A stretch of 55,540 nt of DNA from an uncultured Candidatus Poseidoniales archaeon (GTDB taxonomy: Archaea > Thermoplasmatota > Poseidoniia > Poseidoniales > Poseidoniaceae), in the NCBI GenBank assembly GCA_905182725.1, contig CAJJCQ010000016.1:1-55540 (forward strand), in the 5' to 3' direction. Position numbers and translations under genes: made by a program. The notes beneath the pieces are model-generated. The model was not told where the DNA came from. It ran no database searches and saw only the letters and a program-made list of their open reading frames with translations. Shown piece by piece: positions 9,383 through 17,752 of this stretch; the first letter of the stretch is position 1, and the number at the start of each line of letters is the position of its first letter.

Positions 9383-10924
9383 TTAATCAGCTGTATCGTT
9401 GTGCATATCTACGATTTCATCATCTTCACTGGATTCTTCTTTCGCCAAATCATTGCGAGAGTTGAACAGTTTTTCGAGATAGGCATCGTCAATATCACCA
9501 GTGATGTATTCGCCATTGAAACAACTTGTATCAAATCGAGTAGGAGGGTTTTCACCAATTGATGTTGCTTCAATCAAATCTTCAAGCGTTTGGTAAAAGA
9601 GTCGGTCACTGCCAATGATGGTATTGATCTCATCAATGGTTTTTCCATTTGCAATAAATTCAGTGATTGCTGGCATATCGATCCCATAGACATTCGGATG
9701 GCGAACAGGAGGGGCTGCAGATGCAAAGTAGACTTTCTTAGCACCGACATCACGCGCCATCTCAATGATCTGCGCACTGGTTGTACCACGAACGATGGAA
9801 TCGTCAACCAGAAGAATATTTTTACCCGAAAACTCGTGTTCAATAGCATTGAGTTTACGTCGAACGGATTTTTCTCTCAACGCTTGACCTGGCATGATAA
9901 ACGTTCGACCGACGTACCGGTTCTTGACAAAACCTTCACGGTAAGGCACATCGAGTGCATCAGCCATTTGAAGAGCAGCAATTCGTCCTGAATCAGGTAC
10001 TGGAATGACTGCATCTATGTCATGGTCTGGCCATTGTTCAAGAATACGTTTAGCCAATATGTCGCCTTGATTCAAACGGGCATGGTAAACGGAAATTCCA
10101 TCAATCACTGAATCGGGTCGAGCGAAGTAAACATGTTCAAATATACAGGGTGAGGCTTCAACTTCCTCAGAGCATTGGCGATGGAATAAATGGCCTGAAG
10201 TCGAAATGAAAATTGCTTCACCAGGTTGAACATCACGAACAATTTCAAAGCCAAGTGCAGTGATAGCTACCGATTCACTGGCAACCATCCATTCTGTTTC
10301 ATCGCCAATTTCCCGCTTTCCGAAAATGAGAGGGCGGATTCCATGAGGGTCACGGAATGCCAACAGACCGTAGCCAGAAATGATGGAGACGCAGGCATAA
10401 CTTCCCTTCACTCGCTTATGGAGATTCGAAACGGCACCAAAGACGGATTCGATATCCAGATGAGGTGCACCTTCGATTGAAAGGTTGGATGAGTGGGAAG
10501 TCAGTTCAACTGCAAGCATATTGAGTAAGAGTTCTGAATCGCTTGAGGTGTTCATGTGGCGATGGTGATTATCGGTAAGTTGAATTTGAAGTTCTGAGGC
10601 ATTGGTCAAGTTTCCATTGTGCGCAAGTCCAAGACCGTAGGGGGAATTCACGTAGAACGGCTGTGCTTCTGAACGAGAAGAAGAGCCTGCGGTGGGATAT
10701 CGGACATGGCCGATTCCAATATGGCCCTGTAGTCTACGCATGTGCCGGGTGTAAAAAATATCTGAAACGAGGCCTTTGGACTTCCGCAATCGGAATTGAC
10801 CGTCAAAATCAGTCATGATACCGGCAGCATCTTGACCACGATGCTGAAGAACAGTGAGTCCGTCATAGATCAATTGATTGACATGGACATTGTTACGCCC
10901 GACGATTCCAATGATTCCACACAT
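9383..10924 (-). CDS. purF: Amidophosphoribosyltransferase
   Basis: N-terminal [22 protein letters not shown] site [14 protein letters not shown]. Confidence 0.95.
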   Translation of the reverse strand: MCGIIGIVGRNNVHVNQLIYDGLTVLQHRGQDAAGIMTDFDGQFRLRKSKGLVSDIFYTRHMRRLQGHIGIGHVRYPTAGSSSRSEAQPFYVNSPYGLGLAHNGNLTNASELQIQLTDNHHRHMNTSSDSELLLNMLAVELTSHSSNLSIEGAPHLDIESVFGAVSNLHKRVKGSYACVSIISGYGLLAFRDPHGIRPLIFGKREIGDETEWMVASESVAITALGFEIVRDVQPGEAIFISTSGHLFHRQCSEEVEASPCIFEHVYFARPDSVIDGISVYHARLNQGDILAKRILEQWPDHDIDAVIPVPDSGRIAALQMADALDVPYREGFVKNRYVGRTFIMPGQALREKSVRRKLNAIEHEFSGKNILLVDDSIVRGTTSAQIIEMARDVGAKKVYFASAAPPVRHPNVYGIDMPAITEFIANGKTIDEINTIIGSDRLFYQTLEDLIEATSIGENPPTRFDTSCFNGEYITGDIDDAYLEKLFNSRNDLAKEESSEDDEIVDMHNDTAD

Positions 10925-10994
10925 TGCTTTGCCTCAACTCCATCGAATACTCGACGCTTTGTAGCCATTGCGGCTTAGAAACATATCCTGAGCC

Positions 10995-11174
10995 TCAAGC
11001 CTTAGGACGGTGGGACTTCTTTGCCCAGTTGAATTTACGAATACGGGCTGTTTCGCCGTAACCGCATGATGCACAAACTGACTTTTGCTTGTGATATGCA
11101 CTACGACCACAGCGGCGGCAACGAATGTGGGTTGTCTTCTGACGTTTACCCATGGATGGCGTACCTTTCGACAT
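10995..11174 (-). CDS. rpl37e: 50S ribosomal protein L37e
   Basis: Hand translation [59 protein letters not shown] (59 aa, too short for the ORF track); CxxC...CxxC kept. Confidence 0.93.
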   Translation of the reverse strand: MSKGTPSMGKRQKTTHIRCRRCGRSAYHKQKSVCASCGYGETARIRKFNWAKKSHRPKA

Positions 11175-11252
11175 AGAAACACCTGTATAACCGCCCCACC
11201 AACATCCCCCTTATCAAACCGACGGCGGAGGTATTCGCTACAGAGCCGAAGA

Positions 11253-11729
11253 TTATTCATCTTCTAATTCAAAACTACTTCGCTGTTTTTGCGATGTAAT
11301 AGCCGAAAACGTCACTCCTAGAGCAACACATAATGACAGAAGAATAGCCCCCGACGACACAAACATGTGAACAATGTTGTAGATTGCCTGAGCTCGGACT
11401 GAACCATTGTATTCCAACAGCATAGGACCTTGCCCAATGAAGAAGACTGTTGCTAACACTCCGAGCCCAGTGGCCATGATCATTCCAACCAATGGTGCTA
11501 ATGGACGATTTCTCGATTCACCATAAAAGAAAAGATTACCAAGCAAAAACAACGAGCACAATGTAAAAGCAGTCAAGGTGGCATTGGCAAACCGAGTGAA
11601 TGAAACTCCAGAGTCAAGACCCTTGAACTCTCCAAAGAAAGTCACCTCGAAGGCGAGGATGAGCAAAGGTGGAAGGAAAAAGGCAAGAAGCATCATTCTC
11701 CAAGTAAGGACAAGATTGGATTCTTTCAT
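11253..11729 (-). CDS. Hypothetical membrane protein
   Basis: 158 aa, four hydrophobic segments, acidic C-terminus FELEDE. Confidence 0.55.
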   Translation of the reverse strand: MKESNLVLTWRMMLLAFFLPPLLILAFEVTFFGEFKGLDSGVSFTRFANATLTAFTLCSLFLLGNLFFYGESRNRPLAPLVGMIMATGLGVLATVFFIGQGPMLLEYNGSVRAQAIYNIVHMFVSSGAILLSLCVALGVTFSAITSQKQRSSFELEDE

Positions 11730-12535
11730 TCCTCTTCACCTCCAAGGTGTGTTGCTATGAGCGTAGAAACTTGCTTGAGTTCTGAATCGGTGGGAGGAGT
11801 GATTGATTCTGGCCCAGGTAAGTTTCTCTCATAGGTATAGATGACTAAAGCAAATACGAGAATTGACAGTGCGCTTCCAACTGCAATCCCTGACATATCG
11901 GCGACAGCAAGCCAAAGGTGTTGACGGAAGTCGCCGGAAGTCACTAAAGGGCCATCGACATTTAATCCCAAAAGAAGAAGCGTAAAAGAAAATGCAGAAA
12001 CAAGGAACATGATATTTGATTCGGCTTTGCGTCGCTCACCGATCATTAACAAAGTTACTGCCGAACAAGAGGCAAGACAAGAGGTCAGGAGAAGAAATGT
12101 GGGCCAAAAGACATACCAGTAGGCGTTCACTTCATTTTGCACGATTTGTGGTGTGAGAATCCACCAATGCATACCTGCTAACCAAGCAAATCCTACAGTC
12201 GTCATTAAAAATCCGATTTTACGATCGCTCCTGGGTAATTTACCAACTGGAACATTTCCAGAAAACGAGATGAGATAAATCCCGAGCACAATTAACATGC
12301 ACGGCCCAATTACGGCGCCGAGTAAATGACCGGCTGCCGATGAAGGTGATGACGGAACAGTCCATGGGCTCAGACAAATCAACACAATGCCTGTAAACGC
12401 TAAGAATCGACCACGCAAAGGAGATGATGTAAGAGAATACCAAAGCCCCAATGGCACCATGGACACGGGTATCCAAAACAGTAAGAACGCTTGGAGCATC
12501 TCGTCCATGACCCTGCTAAAGTCCCGAATGTTCAT
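11726..12535 (-). CDS. Hypothetical multi-pass membrane protein
   Basis: Internal start MNIRDFSRVMDEMLQAFLLFW at 12535 fits better than the ORF start 12877, which overlaps L44e; multiple TM segments; overlaps the next gene by 4 nt. Confidence 0.55.
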   Translation of the reverse strand: MNIRDFSRVMDEMLQAFLLFWIPVSMVPLGLWYSLTSSPLRGRFLAFTGIVLICLSPWTVPSSPSSAAGHLLGAVIGPCMLIVLGIYLISFSGNVPVGKLPRSDRKIGFLMTTVGFAWLAGMHWWILTPQIVQNEVNAYWYVFWPTFLLLTSCLASCSAVTLLMIGERRKAESNIMFLVSAFSFTLLLLGLNVDGPLVTSGDFRQHLWLAVADMSGIAVGSALSILVFALVIYTYERNLPGPESITPPTDSELKQVSTLIATHLGGEEE

Positions 12536-12640
12536 TATATCTCCCCTTGTTTCACACGCAGTGTAGCGAAATTTGCTGGCGATTGAATGCGGCACTCCTA
12601 AATACCCGTCTCTTGTGGGCCGAATGCTCAAGGTGCTATC

Positions 12641-12925
12641 ATGGTCAAAATGCCACGTCAAGTCAAGCGTTACAGTCCATCGGCTGGTAAGCATACAATG
12701 CATACAATTGAGCGAGTGAAGAAGAAGCGTGCTTCTGAACTTCGCTGGGGTCAACGACGTTTCCGCCGTGTTATGGCTGGATACCGTGGTTTCCCTCGTC
12801 CAAAACCTGAAGGCCGTGAGAAGCCTACCAAGCGAGTGAACATTCTCTACCGTTGCACAGAAACCGGCAAAGCGCATTACGCACCTTGCCAGCGTGCTAA
12901 GAAATTCGAATTAATCGACAAGTGA
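12641..12925 (+). CDS. rpl44e: 50S ribosomal protein L44e (zinc site degenerate)
   Basis: KMPRQVKRYSPSAGKHT...GQRRFRRVMAGYRGFPRPKP...KPTKRVNILYRCTETGKAHYAPCQRAKKFEL. Confidence 0.93.
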   Translation: MVKMPRQVKRYSPSAGKHTMHTIERVKKKRASELRWGQRRFRRVMAGYRGFPRPKPEGREKPTKRVNILYRCTETGKAHYAPCQRAKKFELIDK

Positions 12926-12935
12926 GTTGACAACT

Positions 12936-13106
12936 ATGGCAAAAAATTTCCTAAATGTATCCTGCAAAGATTGCAGCAACGAAACTACAATTTTCTCTCG
13001 AGCAACCTCCGTAATTTCTTGCGGTGTTTGCGGAGCAACCCTTACCAGCCCATCCGGCGGAAAGGCCGACTTGATCGGATGCACTGTTGTTGAAGCACTT
13101 GAATGA
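12936..13106 (+). CDS. rps27e: 30S ribosomal protein S27e
   Basis: Hand translation MAKNFLNVSCKDCSNETTIFSRATSVISCGVCGATLTSPSGGKADLIGCTVVEALE (56 aa, missing from ORF track). Confidence 0.93.
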   Translation: MAKNFLNVSCKDCSNETTIFSRATSVISCGVCGATLTSPSGGKADLIGCTVVEALE

Positions 13107-13121
13107 GGAGGCAGAGCCTCC

Positions 13122-13907
13122 ATGTCTGAGAAAATAAATACGCCAAATGAAGGCGAACTTGTTGTTGTCAGCGTTACCACCGTTAAGCAAAACGGTTGTT
13201 ATGTAAAACTCGATGAGTTTGAAGGCGTTGAAGGCTTTATTTTCATTGGCGAAATCGCCAGTGGATGGGTAAAGAACATTCGAGTCTTTGTCCGTGAAGG
13301 ACAACGCCTCATTTGTAAAGTCATGCGAACCCGTAAAGACGGGACATCGCTTGAGCTTTCACTCAAATCAGTTTCAGAAGAACGACGACGAGAACGTCTT
13401 CAAGAATGGAAGAACGAACAACGTGCACACCAATTGCTCAAAGTGTTGGGTGAAAAGGTCGGTTGGACAAAGGATGACATCAAAACCTCCGGTGAAGAGT
13501 TAATTGAGGCATATGGAGGACTCTATACTGCATTTGAAGAAGCTGCAATGAATGAAGGTTCTTTGGCTGATGCTGGATTCGAAGGTGAGTGGCTCAAGAC
13601 GTTCATCGAAATTGCAGTTGAAAACGTGATTCCTGCATTTGTAGAAATTCGAGGCATATTCACATTGAGCATTGACGGCACGAATGGAGTTGAAGTGATT
13701 CAAAAAGCACTCCTTGCCGCTGAAGCCCTGTCTTCGGTTGAAGAAGAAATTGAAGTGACTTGCCACTACAATGGCGCACCACAATACCGAATCGAATTGA
13801 AAGCACCAGACTTCAAAACTGCAGAATCAATTTGGGAAAATGCCACAAAGGCAACTTTAGACCATGTTCTCGAAGCTGGCGGAGAAGCCACTTCATACCG
13901 CCAATGA
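13122..13907 (+). CDS. eif2a: Translation initiation factor aIF2 alpha subunit
   Basis: S1-like domain LVVVSVTTVKQNGCYVKLDEFEGVEGFIFIGEIASGWVKNIRVFVREGQ; operon L44e-S27e-aIF2alpha-Nop10. Confidence 0.93.
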   Translation: MSEKINTPNEGELVVVSVTTVKQNGCYVKLDEFEGVEGFIFIGEIASGWVKNIRVFVREGQRLICKVMRTRKDGTSLELSLKSVSEERRRERLQEWKNEQRAHQLLKVLGEKVGWTKDDIKTSGEELIEAYGGLYTAFEEAAMNEGSLADAGFEGEWLKTFIEIAVENVIPAFVEIRGIFTLSIDGTNGVEVIQKALLAAEALSSVEEEIEVTCHYNGAPQYRIELKAPDFKTAESIWENATKATLDHVLEAGGEATSYRQ

Positions 13908-13945
13908 GGCGTTGAATCATAAACGTGAATCTTACAGGTGATATT

Positions 13946-14191
13946 ATGGCACGACAACTTTTACAGCAATGTCTCGAATGTGAGGCATGGACTTTAGCTA
14001 CGACTTGCCCTTCTTGCGGAGCAAAGGCTCAGGCTGCCGCTCCACTCAAATGGTCTCCAGAAGACCATCGAGCAGATATCCGAAGAAAGATGTACAATGT
14101 TGAAGATCCTGCATGGGCAAAAGCACTCGCCACCTTACCTTCACTTGAAGAGATGAAAGCAACACAACTCTCTATCGAAGAAGAAGAGTGA
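13946..14191 (+). CDS. nop10: H/ACA RNP / rRNA biogenesis protein Nop10
   Basis: LLQQCLECEAWTLATTCPSCGAKAQAAAPLKWSPEDHRADIRRKMY with C-terminal extension; position in conserved operon. Confidence 0.85.
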   Translation: MARQLLQQCLECEAWTLATTCPSCGAKAQAAAPLKWSPEDHRADIRRKMYNVEDPAWAKALATLPSLEEMKATQLSIEEEE

Positions 14192-14225
14192 TGCGTTTCA
14201 CTCAACCCCTCGCAATTCAACTTTT

Positions 14226-15035
14226 TTGCTTGATTTCAATGTCAAACATTATAGCGCGGCGGAAGACGATATCCCCTATATGGGATTACATATTGAATGG
14301 AGAGGCACTCATTCTGAACTTGGTGAACACGCCATTATGTTGTTTGCACTTCCTGGCGTGGGAAACGTCGGTAAAGTCGCTCTTGAAGGAATCAACACCT
14401 CACATATCTGCCATGAAGTCGCTCGCCTCCATCACACTGCACTTCCACCATTAGCAACACTCGACGAGCAGGGTTTACTTTCACCCCCCCATCTTTCCCT
14501 TTCCTCTATAGAATCAGTCACAGGGAAAAGAGTACTTACGCTCACAGGAACATCCCAACCGCTTGAGCCTGAACATCAAGGCATGATGGCTCGAGAGGTT
14601 CTTCAGTGGCTTGAACAACAAGGTGTCCAATCACTCTACGTATTGGCTGGACTCATGGATGCTCCAACACGAAAAGAAACGTTCATGGTAGCCTCAAACG
14701 CTTCACATAGGATTGATTTGGAAGCACTTGGAGTAGATGTCCGTCGAGATGAGCCGAAATCAGGCGCCATTGGCTTAGCCGCACTCATCGCTTCCAATGG
14801 ACCATTGTTCAACATCAATTCTGCTTGTGCGATTGCAACAACCGTGGGCTCAAGTGGAGATGTCTTTGCTTCACAGCGCCTCCTTGAATCACTCGATGGG
14901 TGGTTCGACCTTGGAATCGCTTTACCAAGCGACATTCATTCGAAACTTACGGAAAAACTGTCTGTACTTGCACCCGGGAAACCATCCGATTACGTCGGAG
15001 AATTAACCGAATCTCCTGATGCATTCTACATGTGA
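14226..15035 (+). CDS. PAC2 family protein (proteasome assembly chaperone-like)
   Basis: LFALPGVGNVGKVALEGI...LYVLAGLMDAPTRKETFMVASN...SGAIGLAALIAS; follows Nop10 as in many archaea. Confidence 0.85.
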   Translation: MLDFNVKHYSAAEDDIPYMGLHIEWRGTHSELGEHAIMLFALPGVGNVGKVALEGINTSHICHEVARLHHTALPPLATLDEQGLLSPPHLSLSSIESVTGKRVLTLTGTSQPLEPEHQGMMAREVLQWLEQQGVQSLYVLAGLMDAPTRKETFMVASNASHRIDLEALGVDVRRDEPKSGAIGLAALIASNGPLFNINSACAIATTVGSSGDVFASQRLLESLDGWFDLGIALPSDIHSKLTEKLSVLAPGKPSDYVGELTESPDAFYM

Positions 15036-15054
15036 GAGAAACTCTCAGTTTTGA

Positions 15055-15477
15055 TCATCTCATGTTTTGGCGTCGAACCAAATCGGGAATCAAGAATAAA
15101 TCGAGTAACCAACCAAATCCAAATAAACCAAAGGTAAAAAGATAGACCACTCCAATGACTATATCGTTCAAATAAAACCGGTGGGCTCCGAAAAAGCCAA
15201 GGAAAAGCCACAACAAGTAAGCCACTAAGGTGTCTTTTTGTGCACCGTAATAGATGGTTTGACCGCCATGTTGCTGGTAGTAATTTGGATAAGGTTGTTG
15301 CTGAACAACTTGAACCGGTTGTTGGTAAACCGGCTGCTGTGCCACCACCTGCTGAACTGGAGCTTGTGGAGCTGCGTGATAGTGATTATGAACAACCGTC
15401 CCCGTGTGAATATCTCCTGAAACAACGCTGTCTTTGATGTTTGGAGATGAGCCTGGCGCTGGTTCCATGTGGCTCAC
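15055..15477 (-). CDS. TM2 domain protein with Gln/Pro/Tyr-rich N-terminal region
   Basis: LVAYLLWLFLGFFGAHRFYLNDIVIGVVYLFTFGLFGFGWLLDLFLIP is a TM2 domain; Q-rich low-complexity segment upstream. Confidence 0.88.
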   Translation of the reverse strand: MSHMEPAPGSSPNIKDSVVSGDIHTGTVVHNHYHAAPQAPVQQVVAQQPVYQQPVQVVQQQPYPNYYQQHGGQTIYYGAQKDTLVAYLLWLFLGFFGAHRFYLNDIVIGVVYLFTFGLFGFGWLLDLFLIPDLVRRQNMR

Positions 15478-15528
15478 TCAGACTTACGTAGAAGTATTAC
15501 CTAAAAAGTTCCTTGGATAACGAAAAGG

Positions 15529-15611
15529 CGCCGAGAGAGAGATTTGAACTCCCGCGTCCAAGGGACAGTGGATTTCGAATCCACCGCAATACCGGGCTAT
15601 GCGATCTCGGC
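15529..15611 (-). tRNA. tRNA-Ser(CGA), type II with long variable arm
   Basis: GCCGAGA acceptor pairs TCTCGGC (discriminator G); anticodon arm GTGGA-TTCGAAA-TCCAC; variable arm GTCC-CTT-GGAC; T arm GGGAG-TTCAAAT-CTCTC. Confidence 0.93.
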
Positions 15612-15666
15612 CGCAGATGTCGGGTTTAGCGCCACCGTCATAAGCATGGCGTTGACTCGTAGTTGT

Positions 15667-15867
15667 ATGGAGATACACCTCAAGGGGCGTGACTATGATG
15701 TCAAAGTAGAACTCGATGGTGAACAAACTGTCCGACAGGCGCTACTTGAGGCTGGAATCCACCCCTCAACAGTCATTGTCAGTTACGATGGGACAATCTT
15801 GCCGCACGCCACTGTATTGTCCCAATCGGTACAACTGTTGGTCATCACCATTTCATCCGGCGGTTAA
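15667..15867 (+). CDS. Small archaeal modifier protein (ubiquitin-like / ThiS-MoaD fold), C-terminal GG
   Basis: MEIHLKGRDYDVKVELDGEQTVRQALLEAGIHPSTVIVSYDGTILPHATVLSQSVQLLVITISSGG; ORF start 15544 overlaps the tRNA, so ATG 15667 preferred. Confidence 0.83.
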   Translation: MEIHLKGRDYDVKVELDGEQTVRQALLEAGIHPSTVIVSYDGTILPHATVLSQSVQLLVITISSGG

Positions 15868-17705
15868 TCTCGTTGTACACGTTCGATGATCTGGAACTTG
15901 GTATTCTGTGAAATATTGCCACGAACTTCTACAGCCCAAGCGTCTAATCCGAGATTAGCGACAACAATTGTATCGCCGATTTGCGCCAAATCATACTGAG
16001 TACCCCAATCATTAGCCCAACCTTCAACTTTCATAGCACCAGTTGCATCCAAAATCATGGCCCCCTTTCGATGCCATTCCTTCCCATTACGTCCAACACC
16101 ACGTTTTTCAAAGCGGTAAATAAGGCGTCCAGCAACGTTCCAACGTGCACGGAATTCCAGCAAGTCCGAGCCGACTTCATCTTCTGAAGCATGTACTACA
16201 CATGCATGTGGATCGACTTTGAGTTCAATCTCGCCCTTCCAATTGGCAGTTGGAATCACTTGGTCGAGTTTCACTCGGTCACCTTTTGCAATGTTTTGAG
16301 GCCACGATGGTTCACCATCTTGGTGTTGATCAACCAAGAGAATCACCTTGGCGAAATGATCACCCTGAGAAATCGTAATTCGAGGGCGATGTCCTTCTTT
16401 GACTCCCATAACACTGAACACTTCGCCAACAAAGGTCATGCGAGGATCAAGGTCACCAAGTGGTGTGATCTCAATATCAGTAGGGGTGCCTGGCAATCGA
16501 ACTAAACCGCCGGATGGAAGGTCATCGTCACCTTGTCCACCCGGACATACAGAGGCCCAATCACAACGGTCACAACGGACTTCATCGGGTGCTTCTATAG
16601 CGATTCCACCATTCTTAAAACCACGCACTGGAGATGGGTTCGGTGGACAGTCCTCAAGCACCGGTGTTGTTTCTCTAATTTGATGCCACATTGATTCAAG
16701 TTCGGATTCCATTTCAGTCATTTCTGAAACGGTAGGACATGCAATCGTCTTAATTGAATTTGCACCGAGGTACCATATTTCAAGCACATCGACCTGTTCC
16801 TTCTTTTCGTGAGTAATCCACCACAACATCGCATACATGCGTAATTGTTCAACGTAATTACCGGAACGGTCACCGCGACCTACGCTGGCTTTCAAGTCAA
16901 CAATATTGATTCGACCATCCCATCGGTAAATTAAATCATATTCACCTTGAAACCAATGTTCGGGATGTATTGCATTCATTGCAAACTTTCCTGCATTTGG
17001 ATCAACAAACCAAGGGCGGGTTATTTCCCAAGCTTCAATCAAACTGACCTCACCGTCTTGTGAAAGAGGATGATTATTGGAAAGTGTGTATCGGCGAGCA
17101 TCAGGTGCTGGCCATTCAGGTCGGTGTCCTCTACGCCATTCTTTCAGACCTGGCCCACCGTTTTGGTCAAGGCAACGCTGAACTTCATTCAAATGAAATT
17201 CAAGGCCATTGATGCACATTTTGAGACAATAATCAGGATTTACTGATTTCCAATCGCCAGCTCTCCGTTCATCTTTTTTCCATTCTTCTTTCATTGAATT
17301 GAGTGCGAGGTGGAGATGGACCTTCAACCGCCCAATTGCCCATTGTCGAAGACTGTCGAGGCTCTGTGGCTGCATGTTCTCAGGTAAAGCCAACAGACGT
17401 TCTGCTGGCCAAGGGTCGAGGCTTGAACGGCTTGGAACTCCATCCTCATCCAGTGGGATGGCTGAAAGAGTGTCCGATGATGCCTTCGAAACCAAAAGCG
17501 CTGGAGATTCCATCAACATACGGCAAATCGCTTCTTCAACGGCTCTACCAACAAATAATACCGGTATTTGCGGCATCTTGAAACGCCGAACTTTCTCGTA
17601 AAACCATAGCCGTGGACACGCGCGATAAGCGTTCACTTGGCTTGCTGAAAGTCGGTTATATGGGCCAACAGAATCTTCAGAGGATGTGACAAGACTTACC
17701 GGCAT
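15864..17705 (-). CDS. PD-(D/E)XK (RecB/Cas4-like) nuclease with Fe-S cysteines and C-terminal OB-like regions
   Basis: YRACPRLWFYEKV; GEYDLIYRWDGRINIVDLKAS; QLRMY; CDRCDWASVC. Confidence 0.78.
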   Translation of the reverse strand: MPVSLVTSSEDSVGPYNRLSASQVNAYRACPRLWFYEKVRRFKMPQIPVLFVGRAVEEAICRMLMESPALLVSKASSDTLSAIPLDEDGVPSRSSLDPWPAERLLALPENMQPQSLDSLRQWAIGRLKVHLHLALNSMKEEWKKDERRAGDWKSVNPDYCLKMCINGLEFHLNEVQRCLDQNGGPGLKEWRRGHRPEWPAPDARRYTLSNNHPLSQDGEVSLIEAWEITRPWFVDPNAGKFAMNAIHPEHWFQGEYDLIYRWDGRINIVDLKASVGRGDRSGNYVEQLRMYAMLWWITHEKKEQVDVLEIWYLGANSIKTIACPTVSEMTEMESELESMWHQIRETTPVLEDCPPNPSPVRGFKNGGIAIEAPDEVRCDRCDWASVCPGGQGDDDLPSGGLVRLPGTPTDIEITPLGDLDPRMTFVGEVFSVMGVKEGHRPRITISQGDHFAKVILLVDQHQDGEPSWPQNIAKGDRVKLDQVIPTANWKGEIELKVDPHACVVHASEDEVGSDLLEFRARWNVAGRLIYRFEKRGVGRNGKEWHRKGAMILDATGAMKVEGWANDWGTQYDLAQIGDTIVVANLGLDAWAVEVRGNISQNTKFQIIERVQRD

Positions 17706-17752
17706 ACCTGTGAGTGTTTTGTCGAATGTTCTTGAACCCTACTCTCTGGAAT

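Noticed and set aside
10934-11260. 108-aa minus-strand ORF over the L37e region
   Set aside because: Different frame from the clearly recognisable L37e reading frame (10995..11174).
12911-13304. Minus-strand ORFs 12911..13180 and 12951..13304
   Set aside because: Antisense to S27e and aIF2alpha, which are unambiguous.
15286-15400. CAA/CAG-like repetitive stretch considered as a tandem repeat or CRISPR-like element
   Set aside because: It encodes the Gln-rich N-terminal region of the TM2 protein; no regular repeat-spacer periodicity.
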